Position numbers and translations under genes: made by a program | Shown: positions 1 to 8,433 of the stretch, in pieces | How the letters are laid out: the number at the start of each line of letters is the position of its first letter | Numbering within the stretch: position 1 is the stretch's first letter | The notes under the pieces: generated by a model | What the model saw: the letters and a program-made list of their open reading frames with translations, nothing else | Told to the model about the DNA's origin: nothing | Database searches by the model: none | NCBI GenBank assembly: GCA_000697335.1 | Contig: JNEM01010071.1 | Location: forward strand, 1-10,389 | DNA length: 10,389 nucleotides | Direction of reading: 5' to 3' | Origin: Conidiobolus incongruus B7586 | Lineage: Eukaryota > Entomophthoromycota > Entomophthoromycetes > Entomophthorales > Conidiobolaceae

Positions 1-505
1 TAATTTTAAAATATTATTTTTATATATTATTGTTCATAATTTATATTTAATTTTGATTTCAAAACTTTATTATTATATTTATAATAATAAATAAAATAAA
101 TCTCAATAATTTAAATATTAAATATATAGTTCAATTGTTTATAATAATATTATTAAATAAATTTTGTATTTATATATTCATGTTATAATTATATATATTA
201 AAGATTTAATTAAAACTCAAAATGTTATATAGTAAAGTTATAAAATGATAATTATATGACAAATTGAATTAAATAAATGGCTGGTAAATAATTTATTCAG
301 TTTTGTATAATTATTATAATTAATATAATCATTTATATAATTTGTATTATTGATTTTAAGATTTAGAAAACTAATCTTAAGAGAAACATATTTAATACAT
401 ATAAATTTTATTAAAACATAATATGACAAATATATAAATATATGATTAATTATTCTATTGCAATTTATATTTCAATAAATATAAATTCAAGATTAATTAA
501 ATAGG

Positions 506-588
506 ATGTGCTATAATTAACCAATGATTAATAATGGCAAAATTATCGACATTATTCTGTTGATAATAGACATTCATATTTAGCACAT
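506..588. repeat. 8-bp inverted repeat bounding an 83-bp segment
   Basis: ATGTGCTA at 506-513 is matched by its exact complement TAGCACAT at 581-588. A smaller inverted pair, ATTATC (542-547) and GATAAT (562-567), lies inside. The outer arms contain GC-bearing words that are uncommon in this background. No clear target-site duplication flanks it, so a miniature transposon is possible but unproven. Confidence 0.4.
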
Positions 589-897
589 TAGTTCAGTTTT
601 AAGTGCAAATTATATTGGAAATTCTTACTTGATAAATTTAATATTATCCATGTCAATCTTTTGAATAATTTTGTTGTTTATTAACATTGATAAGAAATAA
701 TTATAATATTATATATTACATTATTTAATAGAGGTATTAATTTTATAATAATGGCTTGATTAATTCAATTAAAATTTATTAAAACTTGTAAAAGAGAAAT
801 ATATTAAAATTATCGATTAATATAATATATCATTCAATATTTGAAATTTTTTTAAATCTTATTATGTTTTAATAGAGTCAAGATCATATATATTATG

Positions 898-925
898 AAT
901 AATATTATAATATTATAATATTATT
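898..925. repeat. 28-bp perfect palindrome made of three AATATTAT units
   Basis: Three tandem copies of AATATTAT occupy 901-924. With the flanking bases, 898-925 is a perfect palindrome without a spacer. It is pure A and T, so it most likely reflects low-complexity expansion. It could still extrude as a cruciform or act as an easily melted site. Confidence 0.6.
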
Positions 926-1411
926 TTTCATTCAATATTCTATTTAATAATTTCTTAATTCAGAATTATTAAAATTATTATTTATTTTTTATTAAATCAT
1001 AATTTTAATAATAATAATACTATATTAAGGATAAAATTGGCTATTTTGAGTAACTGACTGACCAATTAAATCTTTATGAATTCATAATACCAAAATTAAA
1101 AAATATTTTCATCCAAATTAGGTAAAAAACATTATTTAATAAATTGTTAAATATTAATAATTAAACAAAAATTCAATTATTATCTTAAAATCGGATTGAT
1201 TCTTTATTTAATTGCTATATTAAAATTTAATAAATTATAATATATTTCTTAATGAAAATATTACCAATATATTTTACATCAATAATTCATGATTGGTATT
1301 TATTGAAAATATTAACTTGATTTTCAATTGAGTTTTATGTACAAATTTATAAAGTTAAACATGATTTTTGGTACAGTTTATAATTTTCTATTTGAATAAA
1401 ACTATTAAATT

Positions 1412-1439
1412 TAATAATACTATTTTCATAGTATTATTA
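1412..1439. repeat. 12-bp perfect hairpin with a 4-base loop
   Basis: TAATAATACTAT (1412-1423) is followed by the loop TTTC (1424-1427) and the exact complement ATAGTATTATTA (1428-1439). The arms hold one G:C pair each, so the match is a little better than AT noise. No gene lies nearby to which it could belong. Confidence 0.6.
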
Positions 1440-3090
1440 TATATATATATTAGAATTTTGAACTGATAAATTGATATCTAATATTATATGAATTTTAACA
1501 GTATACTAGAATACATATAGTCTGTATATAGTAATTATTGATAAGAATTATTGATAAAACTTTCAATCTCCATAATTTATTACAAGTTTTCATTTTATCT
1601 TTTCAGAATAATCCATATTTCAACTATTCAATAAATATTTTATTTAATTCATTATATATTAATCTTAAAATAAATTTAGCTTCAAAATTTTTTCATATTT
1701 ATAAATGAATATTATTATTTATTTTGGATATAAAATTGATAGATATCTAATATTAAAAGTAGTATTTTAAATAATTTTAATATCCCAAAAAGGATTTCAA
1801 TATTAATAATCACCGAACCCTCAGGAAAAATATTTATATCATTTAACTTTTAAGAATAAATAAAACAATTTAACTCAATTATTAAATGATATCTGCTCAA
1901 TTATACTAACTTTGAAAATTTAAATCTAATATAACCTTATTTTTAGCCGAAATATATTTGAGAAATATTAATTTTTAAACTTAATTCTATATTTAATAAA
2001 AATATTAAAATTATTATATTATATTATATTATATATTCATTTAAAGAAATTAAAAAAATTAACTGAAGTTTTATTAAAATTATTAATTGTAATTATATAA
2101 TAAACTATTTAAAACATTGATAAATTTAATATTTATTTAACTTTAAATTAATATTATTTCATAATTATAGTGAAATGATTAATCTAGGTCTGCAAACTGA
2201 TGCTGTCATTTTTATAGTGATAATTGTTAAATCGGAATAATTCCAAGTAATATTGAATGTATCCACGTGATGTTAATAGATAAAAATGATTATAATATTA
2301 TATAATATGACTATAGTATGTTCAATATTAAATTTGATAAAAACTCTATAAAATTATATATACAATATAAAGCTACAATTTTTAATAACTATTCAATTAT
2401 AAGATTTTAAAACTTATTCAATTACTAAATTTTGACTATTTTAAATATGTATAAATTAAAATTTGTATATCCTTTTTAATCCTCTATCTTTGATTGGATA
2501 AACTGATATAGCTCTTGTGACGTAAAAATATATAAACACACCAAGATACCATTAATTGATTTCGTTATTAATACATCATTTAACTACCCTGATTCATTTA
2601 TCCATAATCAGTACTATTTTATTTTCATAAAATAAACTGGTTAATTATTATTTTTCTTATTCTTAATAATTAAATTAATATTATAAATAATTAGAAATGT
2701 AATAAAGAACAATGAAATTTAATAAAATATAACATATATAATTTAGAATTACATTTAGATCTATTATTATTATATTATATTATATTGATTTTATTTTAAC
2801 CTTTGTTTAATCAAATTCCTATTTTAATTTATTAATTATCAATATTAAATTTCAAGTTATAAAGAATTGATATTTATCAAATATATCATAAACTACTCAA
2901 TTTCGTAATGAGAAAATATGATATTTTAAGATGAAATAATAATTATCATAAACCAAGTGGTGTTTTAATAATTACAGTAACTATTCTAGTATTCATTCCT
3001 CTTTAAAAACAAATCACTCAATATTATTTATTATTATTAATATTGAAATACAAAAAATTAATCACTTTTTGGTTGGTTGAAATTAATAGT

Positions 3091-3499
3091 TAAAAATATT
3101 AAGTGCAATATGGTCTCTAGTGGATCTTATACAATCGTCAACACAAATTCAATCAATGAATTTGTCCATTTTGCTAATCACCCCAAGTAATAATTATATT
3201 TTTGGTTGAATGATGAAATTATATGAGTCTTTATTTTAAGTAAAAGAGTGAATGGGAATATATCATGTAACGTATACTATGGTGCAATGAAAATACTAGA
3301 ATGATGCAAATATCGGCTTCTTATTAAGTTCATTAAATTGCATTTTTCACAATGTGTATTCTAAATTTGGCTGAAAACTGATCAAGATTACACACAATCC
3401 ATTCAATTCCCCGTAAACCGGATATGAGTATATCCAATTAGAAATTTAACATGACATGAGAGAGGTACTATTTATCTCGAGGGAATGGGACTAAGCGAT
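3091..3499 (+). promoter_or_regulatory. Upstream region of the homeobox gene
   Basis: Base composition rises gradually here compared with bases 1-3000, and no reading frame stays open. Two dyads stand out. One is an 8-bp pair ACAAATTC / GAATTTGT separated by 7 bases (3143-3165). The other is GGATAT-GAGT-ATATCC (3420-3435), immediately followed by a CCAAT word at 3434-3438. These are candidate sites for dimeric regulators of the gene that starts at 3611. Assigning a factor is not possible from sequence alone. Confidence 0.4.
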
Positions 3500-3507
3500 C
3501 AAAAAAA

Positions 3508-3600
3508 GGTATAAATACCAGCCAATTGCCATCAAGTACTGATTGGTTAAAATCCCCTTCTACTCCCCCCTCCAAAAAGCAAGCCTCCAAGCTCCTTCCT
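3508..3600 (+). promoter_or_regulatory. Core promoter: TATA box, CCAAT words and C/T-rich leader
   Basis: A TATA box, TATAAATA, lies at 3510-3517 inside the small dyad GGTAT-AA-ATACC (3508-3519). CCAAT follows at 3522-3526, and its reverse form ATTGG lies at 3542-3546. From about 3554 to 3600 the plus strand is rich in C and T, a pattern common at fungal transcription starts. The ATG at 3611 is about 100 bases downstream of the TATA box, so transcription would be expected to begin in the pyrimidine tract and give a short leader. Confidence 0.6.
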
Positions 3601-3610
3601 TGGGATTTTT

Positions 3611-4144
3611 ATGAACTCTAACACCAACCCAAGAAGCCCTACTTCATCGTTGCAATATCAAAAGAGAGTACCTTTAGTGTCGATTCCCCAACCTATCCCA
3701 ACCGTTGTCGAACCGCATCAAATGTATCACCATCGTCATTCCCAGTCTTTACCAGTCACTGAAGATATTTACAGTAGACATCTCACTCCCCTCAGGGAGT
3801 TAGGTCTATTGGAACTTGGTAACTTTCCTCCACCTCAATCCAGATATACATTACCTGCTCTTCCTCCTGTTCCAAGTCCCGACAGCACTCACTCAAAGCC
3901 CAAGCGCAAGAGGCGTCAACGCCCCACTCTTCATCAACTCGAAACGCTCGAGCAAGAGTTCCAGCACAACTTTTATCCCTCAGCCGAGGCTCGTCGCCGC
4001 ATGGCCGAGCAGCTTGGAATGACACCTAGAGCCATCCAAATCTGGTTTATGAATCGTCGCGACCAACACTTTGGTAACCGATGCAGCAGTCCTTTGGACA
4101 TGGCCAGCCCAACCAACTCCTCCAATGATCAGTTGGACGGATAA
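3611..4144 (+). CDS. Homeodomain transcription factor, 177 residues
   Basis: This is a small nuclear DNA-binding regulator. The first half (residues 1-95) is rich in Pro, Ser and His and probably disordered. A basic run KPKRKRRQR (96-104) is a likely nuclear localisation signal and the start of the homeodomain (about 98-157). The conserved positions L16 and F20 are L113 and F117 in LETLEQEF; helix 3 reads IQIWFMNRR, giving W48, F49, N51 and R53 at 145, 146, 148 and 150. The segment YPSAEARRRMAEQLGMTPR strongly recalls fungal homeodomains. Oddities: position 50, which sets specificity and is usually Gln, is Met147, and residues after NRR (DQHFGNR) lack the usual basic tail. The start is the first in-frame ATG after an upstream stop at 3548-3550; its context (TTTTATGA) is weak, and the next ATG is codon 38. 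Codon use is much richer in G and C than the surroundings. No introns are needed. It stands alone, with no neighbour to suggest its target pathway; a mating-type role is possible but unsupported. Confidence 0.9.
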   Translation: MNSNTNPRSPTSSLQYQKRVPLVSIPQPIPTVVEPHQMYHHRHSQSLPVTEDIYSRHLTPLRELGLLELGNFPPPQSRYTLPALPPVPSPDSTHSKPKRKRRQRPTLHQLETLEQEFQHNFYPSAEARRRMAEQLGMTPRAIQIWFMNRRDQHFGNRCSSPLDMASPTNSSNDQLDG

Positions 4145-4247
4145 CTTGATGCTCTTTGATAAGGGTTTGGAGGGGAATTTTGACTCGTTTTTTACTCAAG
4201 TCACTAGAAACTTTGTCAACCCTTGGGCGAATTTAGTGGATTTGTAA
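4053..4247 (+). other. Overlapping open frame, possible alternative C-terminus of the homeodomain protein
   Basis: One frame over from the homeobox gene, 64 codons stay open from just inside the NRR codons to a TAA at 4245-4247. The translation is well mixed and protein-like, ending in NLMLFDKGLEGNFDSFF and then TRNFVNPWANLVDL. Composition stays gene-like up to this stop, not just to the annotated stop at 4142-4144. It could be joined to the homeodomain in three ways: an intron with donor GTAACC at 4074 and acceptor CAAG ending at 4200 (127 bases, with TTGAC and a T-rich tract before the AG), a 34-base intron ending at 4107, or a one-base shift (real, programmed or an assembly error). All keep this frame. 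The intron candidates would be unusually GC-rich for this genome, so I favour no single option. Confidence 0.45.
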
Positions 4248-4280
4248 TCCTTCCAGCAATCCGCTTCCTTAAAATATCAA

Positions 4281-4303
4281 GTGTTCAACTGGGGATTGAA
4301 CAC
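4281..4303 (+). repeat. 8-bp hairpin in the 3' region of the homeobox gene
   Basis: GTGTTCAA (4281-4288), a 7-base loop CTGGGGA, and the exact complement TTGAACAC (4296-4303) form a perfect stem. A short G and T-rich run (GGTTTTT) follows. In the transcript this would be a stable 3' hairpin. Its role is unknown. Confidence 0.55.
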
Positions 4304-4499
4304 GGTTTTTAACTTACCATTTATCTATCTGGAATAGATTTTTGGTACCGTGCACCTCCCCCTGGCTTCATACTCATATTATTTTTTTATATTCATTCCA
4401 TTATTCTTCCACTGTATTTCAATATTTGTGGCCGGTTTCTTATTTTTTTTATTATTATTCCTAATTTAATTTTTTAATAATATATTAGTCCTACCATTT

Positions 4500-4513
4500 A
4501 CGCGCATGCGCGT
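4500..4513. repeat. 14-bp CG palindrome with strict purine/pyrimidine alternation
   Basis: ACGCGCATGCGCGT is a perfect palindrome in which every purine is followed by a pyrimidine. It holds four CG dinucleotides in a background where CG is very rare. Such tracts are known to favour the left-handed Z form and can be binding sites for dimeric proteins. It lies just before the AATAAA word downstream of the homeobox gene. Confidence 0.7.
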
Positions 4514-4567
4514 TTAGAAAAAAAATCTTTTTTATTAATAAACTAACACACCAACCAATTGGCGTGT

Positions 4568-4615
4568 CCTTCAATCCCCTCATCTTGTGATCAAATCACT
4601 CGAGATGATTGAAGG
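4568..4615. repeat. Nested inverted repeat, 48 bp
   Basis: Outer arms CCTTCAATC (4568-4576) and GATTGAAGG (4607-4615) pair perfectly over 9 bp. At the centre, GTGAT-CAA-ATCAC (4587-4599) forms a second perfect 5-bp stem. TCATCT (4580-4585) can also pair with AGATGA (4603-4608) as an alternative. The palindrome CCAATTGG (4555-4562) lies immediately to the left. The element could be a transcript-end hairpin, a site for a paired regulator, or a remnant of a small mobile element. Confidence 0.55.
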
Positions 4616-4726
4616 CCGGTAGGTTTTTACAACTCCAAATATTAATTTTATCAATATCATATATCACACTTTTATTACTAATTTATTTTTATTAATTGAT
4701 AAAATAATTATTTTACATATCACTTA

Positions 4727-4751
4727 CATCATCATCATCATCATCATCATC
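4727..4751. repeat. (CAT)8 microsatellite
   Basis: Eight perfect tandem copies of CAT plus one base. No open gene frame runs through it, so it is an intergenic simple repeat likely to vary in length between isolates. Confidence 0.9.
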
Positions 4752-5327
4752 CTAAGCTTATATATTTAACATACATATTCATTTATTGACTTAAAATTTG
4801 TTAATATTTTGTATCTTGTGATTAAAATTATGATAATTTTTTTTGAAATTTTAATTTTGCATTAAGATTTATTTATATTATATTGCATAATAAACAAGTT
4901 TTGAAAGAGATAAAAGGATTCAATTTTCAATACAAAGGATATACTTAGAGTGATTTTAATCAAGAGATATATTATGTCAGTAACAATGTTAAACAACTCT
5001 AATTTTGACGACAAACCTTCAAAGTTATAACACAATTCTAATGTAATACAATATCAGTTAAATTCCGACCAATTTTCCCAATTCACCAAAACCATGTGCA
5101 ACTCAATTTCAATTCTCTAATTACCAATAGCACAATTAGTCATATTCTTCCCACTTTAAAATGTAATAGATTATTAATTTATCAAATTTCAATACAAATT
5201 ACTTTTAATTTAGTAATTTTCATTTTGGATATTTTTTTAAAGAATTTATTATGTTCTAAATCTGTAATTATTTTTCCTAATCTTTTACTATTTATTAATA
5301 TATTATTATTAAATTTTTTTAAAGTTT

Positions 5328-5362
<35 letters not shown>

Positions 5363-5820
5363 GAGTTTAACAAATAATAACCAATCATTTTTTATATGTC
5401 AATATTATATCAATTTAATATTTGACATTTGGGTTAATATTATTCCTTATCAATAATTTAGGGTATAAATAGTGAAAACTTTTTAATGATAATATTATTA
5501 TTATCAATTTAAATATGGTAATATTTTAAGTTTTGTATTATAATATTTAAATTTATAACTATTAGAGGATTAATTTGTAATTTAAAAACTTGATTTTATT
5601 GATTTTAAATTTTTATGCAAAATATCATTAAAGTGTTTTTTTTGTTAGCTGTATTACATAAAATAATTAATTACAAGATATTTTTTAATAGAAATTTTGA
5701 GATAAATTACTCATTAATTTATTAATAAACAATCATTTAGCAGTAATAATTGCTGATACAATGATATATCCATTGATAAGGATGAAGTAATACGGTTGAA
5801 TGGAATCTAATTATATTGAT
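4752..5820. other. AT-rich intergenic DNA, no gene seen
   Basis: No convincing gene. The open frame at 5096-5332 (+) begins with GTG and encodes mostly Ile, Leu, Phe and Asn, and the reverse-strand frame over 5182-5388 encodes a run of Tyr from the microsatellite, so both look accidental. A patch near 4970-5100 has slightly more G and C but shows no recognisable protein. Confidence 0.7.
5329..5359. repeat. (ATA)10 microsatellite
   Basis: Ten perfect ATA units plus one base form a 31-base tract. It sits in AT-rich DNA between the homeobox gene and the first Myb-like fossil. Confidence 0.9.
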
Positions 5821-6695
5821 TATTGGAGTGACACTTAGGATTAATCAATTTTTAAGGTTGCACTTGAGATGATAATGTTGGATTTTGGATGATTGATAAT
5901 GTAAGAAATTTCCACAATGACACCTCAAAGTTTGGTGATAAAAATTATCATATTTATATAAAATTTTAAACCTTTTTTATAAGGGCACATTAGATTATAA
6001 TGAGTTTCAAAAATTATTAAAATTTTAAAATTAAGATAATAAAATAATAAATTAAAACAAAAAACTTGGAATAATGGTGGTTTTGAGCAAAATTACTTGT
6101 AATTAAGATTTTTTTAACCAAGTGCGGAATTCGCTAGATAACCGAGGATTTACAAGCTCAAGGGAATTAAAGCCAAATTCCCTTGGTGGATTGCAATTGA
6201 TATTAATATCACATTATAATAGTTAATAATTATTAGATTACTATCTTTGTTAGTAATTAATGATCTTCAATGACTTCATCAATGGTCGCTGGTTTCTAAA
6301 AGCACTTTCTACGAGTTGGATGAAGTCCAAATCCAGGAAAAGTAAATAAGCGCGAAATAAGACCGCATTTCGTGTCTTGAAAAAGTGGGATTCGAATTTG
6401 AATTACCTCATATGACCAATTGTGGCAAACTCTCAGAGCGGTTGCAATAGGTTGACCAAGCTGGGGGAAAGTTTCCATTCGATCACTAAAATCCAGACCA
6501 ATGTACCACTTAACAGAGGAACAACCATGCAACCCCAATGCCCAATCACAGCATTACAATATAAATATTTTTCTGTTTTACATCTGTTTTGATGGATAAT
6601 ATGGATTATCTTTAACAAATATACCAGAAATTTTGGAATAATTGTCAAGATTTTTTGAATATTAGGATCTAAATTGGAGCCGATACATCCCAAAT
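5821..6695 (+). pseudogene. Decayed multi-repeat Myb/SANT-domain gene
   Basis: Several + strand blocks carry Myb/SANT signatures in different frames, broken by many stops. At 5821-5871 the frame reads YWSDT, stop, D, stop, SIFKVALEM, then LDF about 20 codons after the Trp, as in SANT domains of the Bdp1 kind. At 6136-6200 ITEDLQAQ and then FPWWIAIDI follow at Myb spacing across a frame change. At 6317-6388 SWMKSKSRKSK, stop, ARNKTAF resembles a third helix. At 6411-6509 YDQLWQTLRAVAIG, stop, PSWGKVSIRSLKSRPMYH is the clearest, matching helix 1, the middle Trp and the LxxR part of helix 3. At 6633-6695 LSRFFEY, stop, DLNWSRYIPN matches the end of helix 1 and helix 2. Intact Myb repeats bind DNA or histone tails with three helices of about 50 residues. 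Here the remains are probably non-functional. Limits are approximate. Reverse-strand frames at 6296-6708 start with TTG and are likely shadows. Confidence 0.45.
6159..6185. repeat. 10-bp perfect inverted repeat with a 7-base loop
   Basis: CAAGGGAATT (6159-6168) and AATTCCCTTG (6176-6185) are exact complements around AAAGCCA. The arms are unusually GC-bearing for the region. It lies within the second block of the Myb-like fossil, so it may have arisen by chance from coding sequence or by local rearrangement. Confidence 0.6.
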
Positions 6696-7163
6696 TAGTA
6701 AATTCCAAATTAATTTATTTTTAGATAAATTGGTCCTATTTATATATAAGATATTTTTATAATTTTAATATATTTTTATGTTTAATGACCTAGTTTATAC
6801 TCAAGATATTTTAATAAAGTATCAGTTTTAACCCAACTTTAAAAGTTATAATTATATTCAATAACTTAAAAGGTTTACTTATAATTATGGTAATTTATTA
6901 ACATCTCCCTCGCAAAATATTACTCAATTCAGTAATATCACAATGATAAAAACAAAGGATAAGATCCATTCTTTAATTATTATTTGCATACTTCAATAAT
7001 GGAGTATGCGAATTTCTTTCTGAGTTCAATTTTAAAGAGAGATTAAAAATGATCTGATAATTCAAGTTTATCAATATCTAATCTATATTGATGTATAATA
7101 GTATCAAGTTTGGGAGTTAGAGTACTAGGTTGGATTAATTGTTATGGGGTTGGGTTCTGTTTA

Positions 7164-7208
7164 ATAGAGTTTATTTTATCAATATAGTTTAATAGAAATA
7201 AACTCTAT
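7164..7208. repeat. 13-bp perfect inverted repeat, 19-base spacer
   Basis: ATAGAGTTTATTT (7164-7176) is matched exactly by AAATAAACTCTAT (7196-7208). Three G:C-containing positions interrupt the AT run in each arm, making this less likely to be noise than the pure AT palindromes. No duplication of flanking bases was seen. Confidence 0.6.
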
Positions 7209-8407
7209 ATTATATATATTTGATAGATTTTAATTTATAGGTATTATAATTATAAAAAAATTTTTTTTATTTCTACTTAAATTTTGTTAATAGCGTAAAT
7301 TATATTTTGTGGCTAAGTTTTAATAATAACTTAACCAATAATATTCCAATAAATAAAATTATATTATCACTTTGGTAATGGTTATATTATACTATAATGT
7401 GAAATGATCATATATATATTTTTAAGTTGGTATGAATAATTATCAATTTACAATAAATTTAAATTGTTTTTCGGGGTAAATAATATTATATGATGAAATA
7501 TGTGCTTAAGTTTTTTATTGTAATTTGGAATCGATAAAGACCATATTTCTTCATAATAATATAATAATTGAATATAATTAATTTGCCAGATTAATATTAT
7601 TTTTATATTAACAAACCTCCTCAATAAGCTATATTCATACTATTTTTAATAATCACATAATTTTCCTAATTAATTCGAAATTTGAAAATATTAAATATTT
7701 GCGGGTAATTTGAACTGACAAATTATAATCAATATCAATTGATATATAAATTTTGAATATAATTAAATATAACTTGCTATATTTCATATTTTCCTTTATT
7801 TTTTTAAATTGAATCAATATTCATCTAAATAAATTTTAAAAACTATAATATGAAATTCATAATATTAATTTTAATATATTAAATAATTGTAATATATTTT
7901 AATATACCTAGAATATATCATTAAAATAATATATTACTAAAAATAGTTTGAAATCAAGTAAATATACTTTATATTTTTCTATAAGTGACTGATTCAATAT
8001 TTATTTTAATATATGACGCTAATTATATTTAATTGATTTTACTCTAATAATTCAAGAATTATAATTTCACATATTTTTCAATCTCATGGATTTGCAACCA
8101 TATGGAATTCTTTTTTCAAATATGTTTCATTCAAATAATCAAAAATCATTTAACAAACCATTTTCAAATTTATAAAAATTTATATTATCTTCTGATAATA
8201 CACATAATGTTAAACTCATTATTAATACATTATTAATTAAATATAACTTTGTATATCCATATTGTATAAAAAGCAATATTCGAACAATATCATTCTAACG
8301 ACCAAATTGATCAATGATTCAAATAAAATTTCATATTTTAACCAAACAACTTTTTCATCAGCTTTATGGTAAATTTCATGGGTTTCATATATTTGCTCAA
8401 TTTTTAA

Positions 8408-8433
8408 TAGGATATTATAAAAATAATATCCTA
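8408..8433. repeat. 11-bp perfect hairpin with a 4-base loop
   Basis: TAGGATATTAT (8408-8418), AAAA (8419-8422) and ATAATATCCTA (8423-8433) form a tight perfect hairpin. It is not followed by a T-run and no gene adjoins it. A role as cruciform or structured RNA is only a possibility. Confidence 0.6.

Larger units (their letters stand above)
1..3090. other. AT-rich intergenic DNA, no gene seen
   Basis: This stretch is almost entirely A and T (bases 1-60 hold 4 G or C), with stops dense in all frames. The only longer open frame, on the minus strand at 238-429, begins with TTG and encodes mostly Ile, Asn, Tyr and Lys, which is what random AT-rich DNA produces. Short patches with slightly more G+C occur near 500-600, 2180-2280 and 2490-2640, but I could not read a protein family in them. 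The stretch includes a CACGTG E-box-like word near 2263 and a TGACGTAA word at 2518-2525. Either could be chance. Several palindromes are listed separately. Confidence 0.8.
4248..4542 (+). promoter_or_regulatory. Probable 3' untranslated region with AATAAA
   Basis: Composition remains richer in G and C than the background to about 4400, then falls. An AATAAA polyadenylation-type word lies at 4537-4542, about 290-400 bases after the possible stops. No frame stays open. The word is not rare in AT-rich DNA, so the exact transcript end is uncertain. Confidence 0.4.

Noticed and set aside
1-3090. Mitochondrial DNA or an AT-rich plasmid as the source of the window
   Set aside because: A nuclear-type homeobox gene with a TATA promoter and GC-richer codons sits in the same contig, and no mitochondrial gene was recognised.
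3792-4025. Reverse-strand and shifted plus-strand open frames over the homeobox gene (3792-4025 minus, 3816-4022 plus)
   Set aside because: They overlie a clearly recognised homeodomain, show no family features, and the plus-strand one starts with TTG. They are shadows of its GC-richer codons.
4727-5359. CRISPR-like or satellite array from the CAT and ATA repeats
   Set aside because: These are plain trinucleotide microsatellites without spacers or longer repeat units.
5096-5388. Hydrophobic small proteins on both strands
   Set aside because: The plus-strand frame starts with GTG, and the residue content simply mirrors AT-rich DNA. The minus-strand one includes a Tyr run produced by the microsatellite.
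6380-6402. tRNA-like TTCGAATCCCAC word on the reverse strand, resembling an internal promoter B box
   Set aside because: The five bases on either side of the loop do not pair as a T stem, and no acceptor, D or anticodon stem could be folded around it.
6296-6708. Two overlapping reverse-strand open frames (80 and 91 codons)
   Set aside because: Both begin with TTG rather than ATG, match no family I know, and lie over plus-strand Myb-like blocks. I cannot fully exclude a real exon, since the codon mix of the 80-codon frame is not poor.
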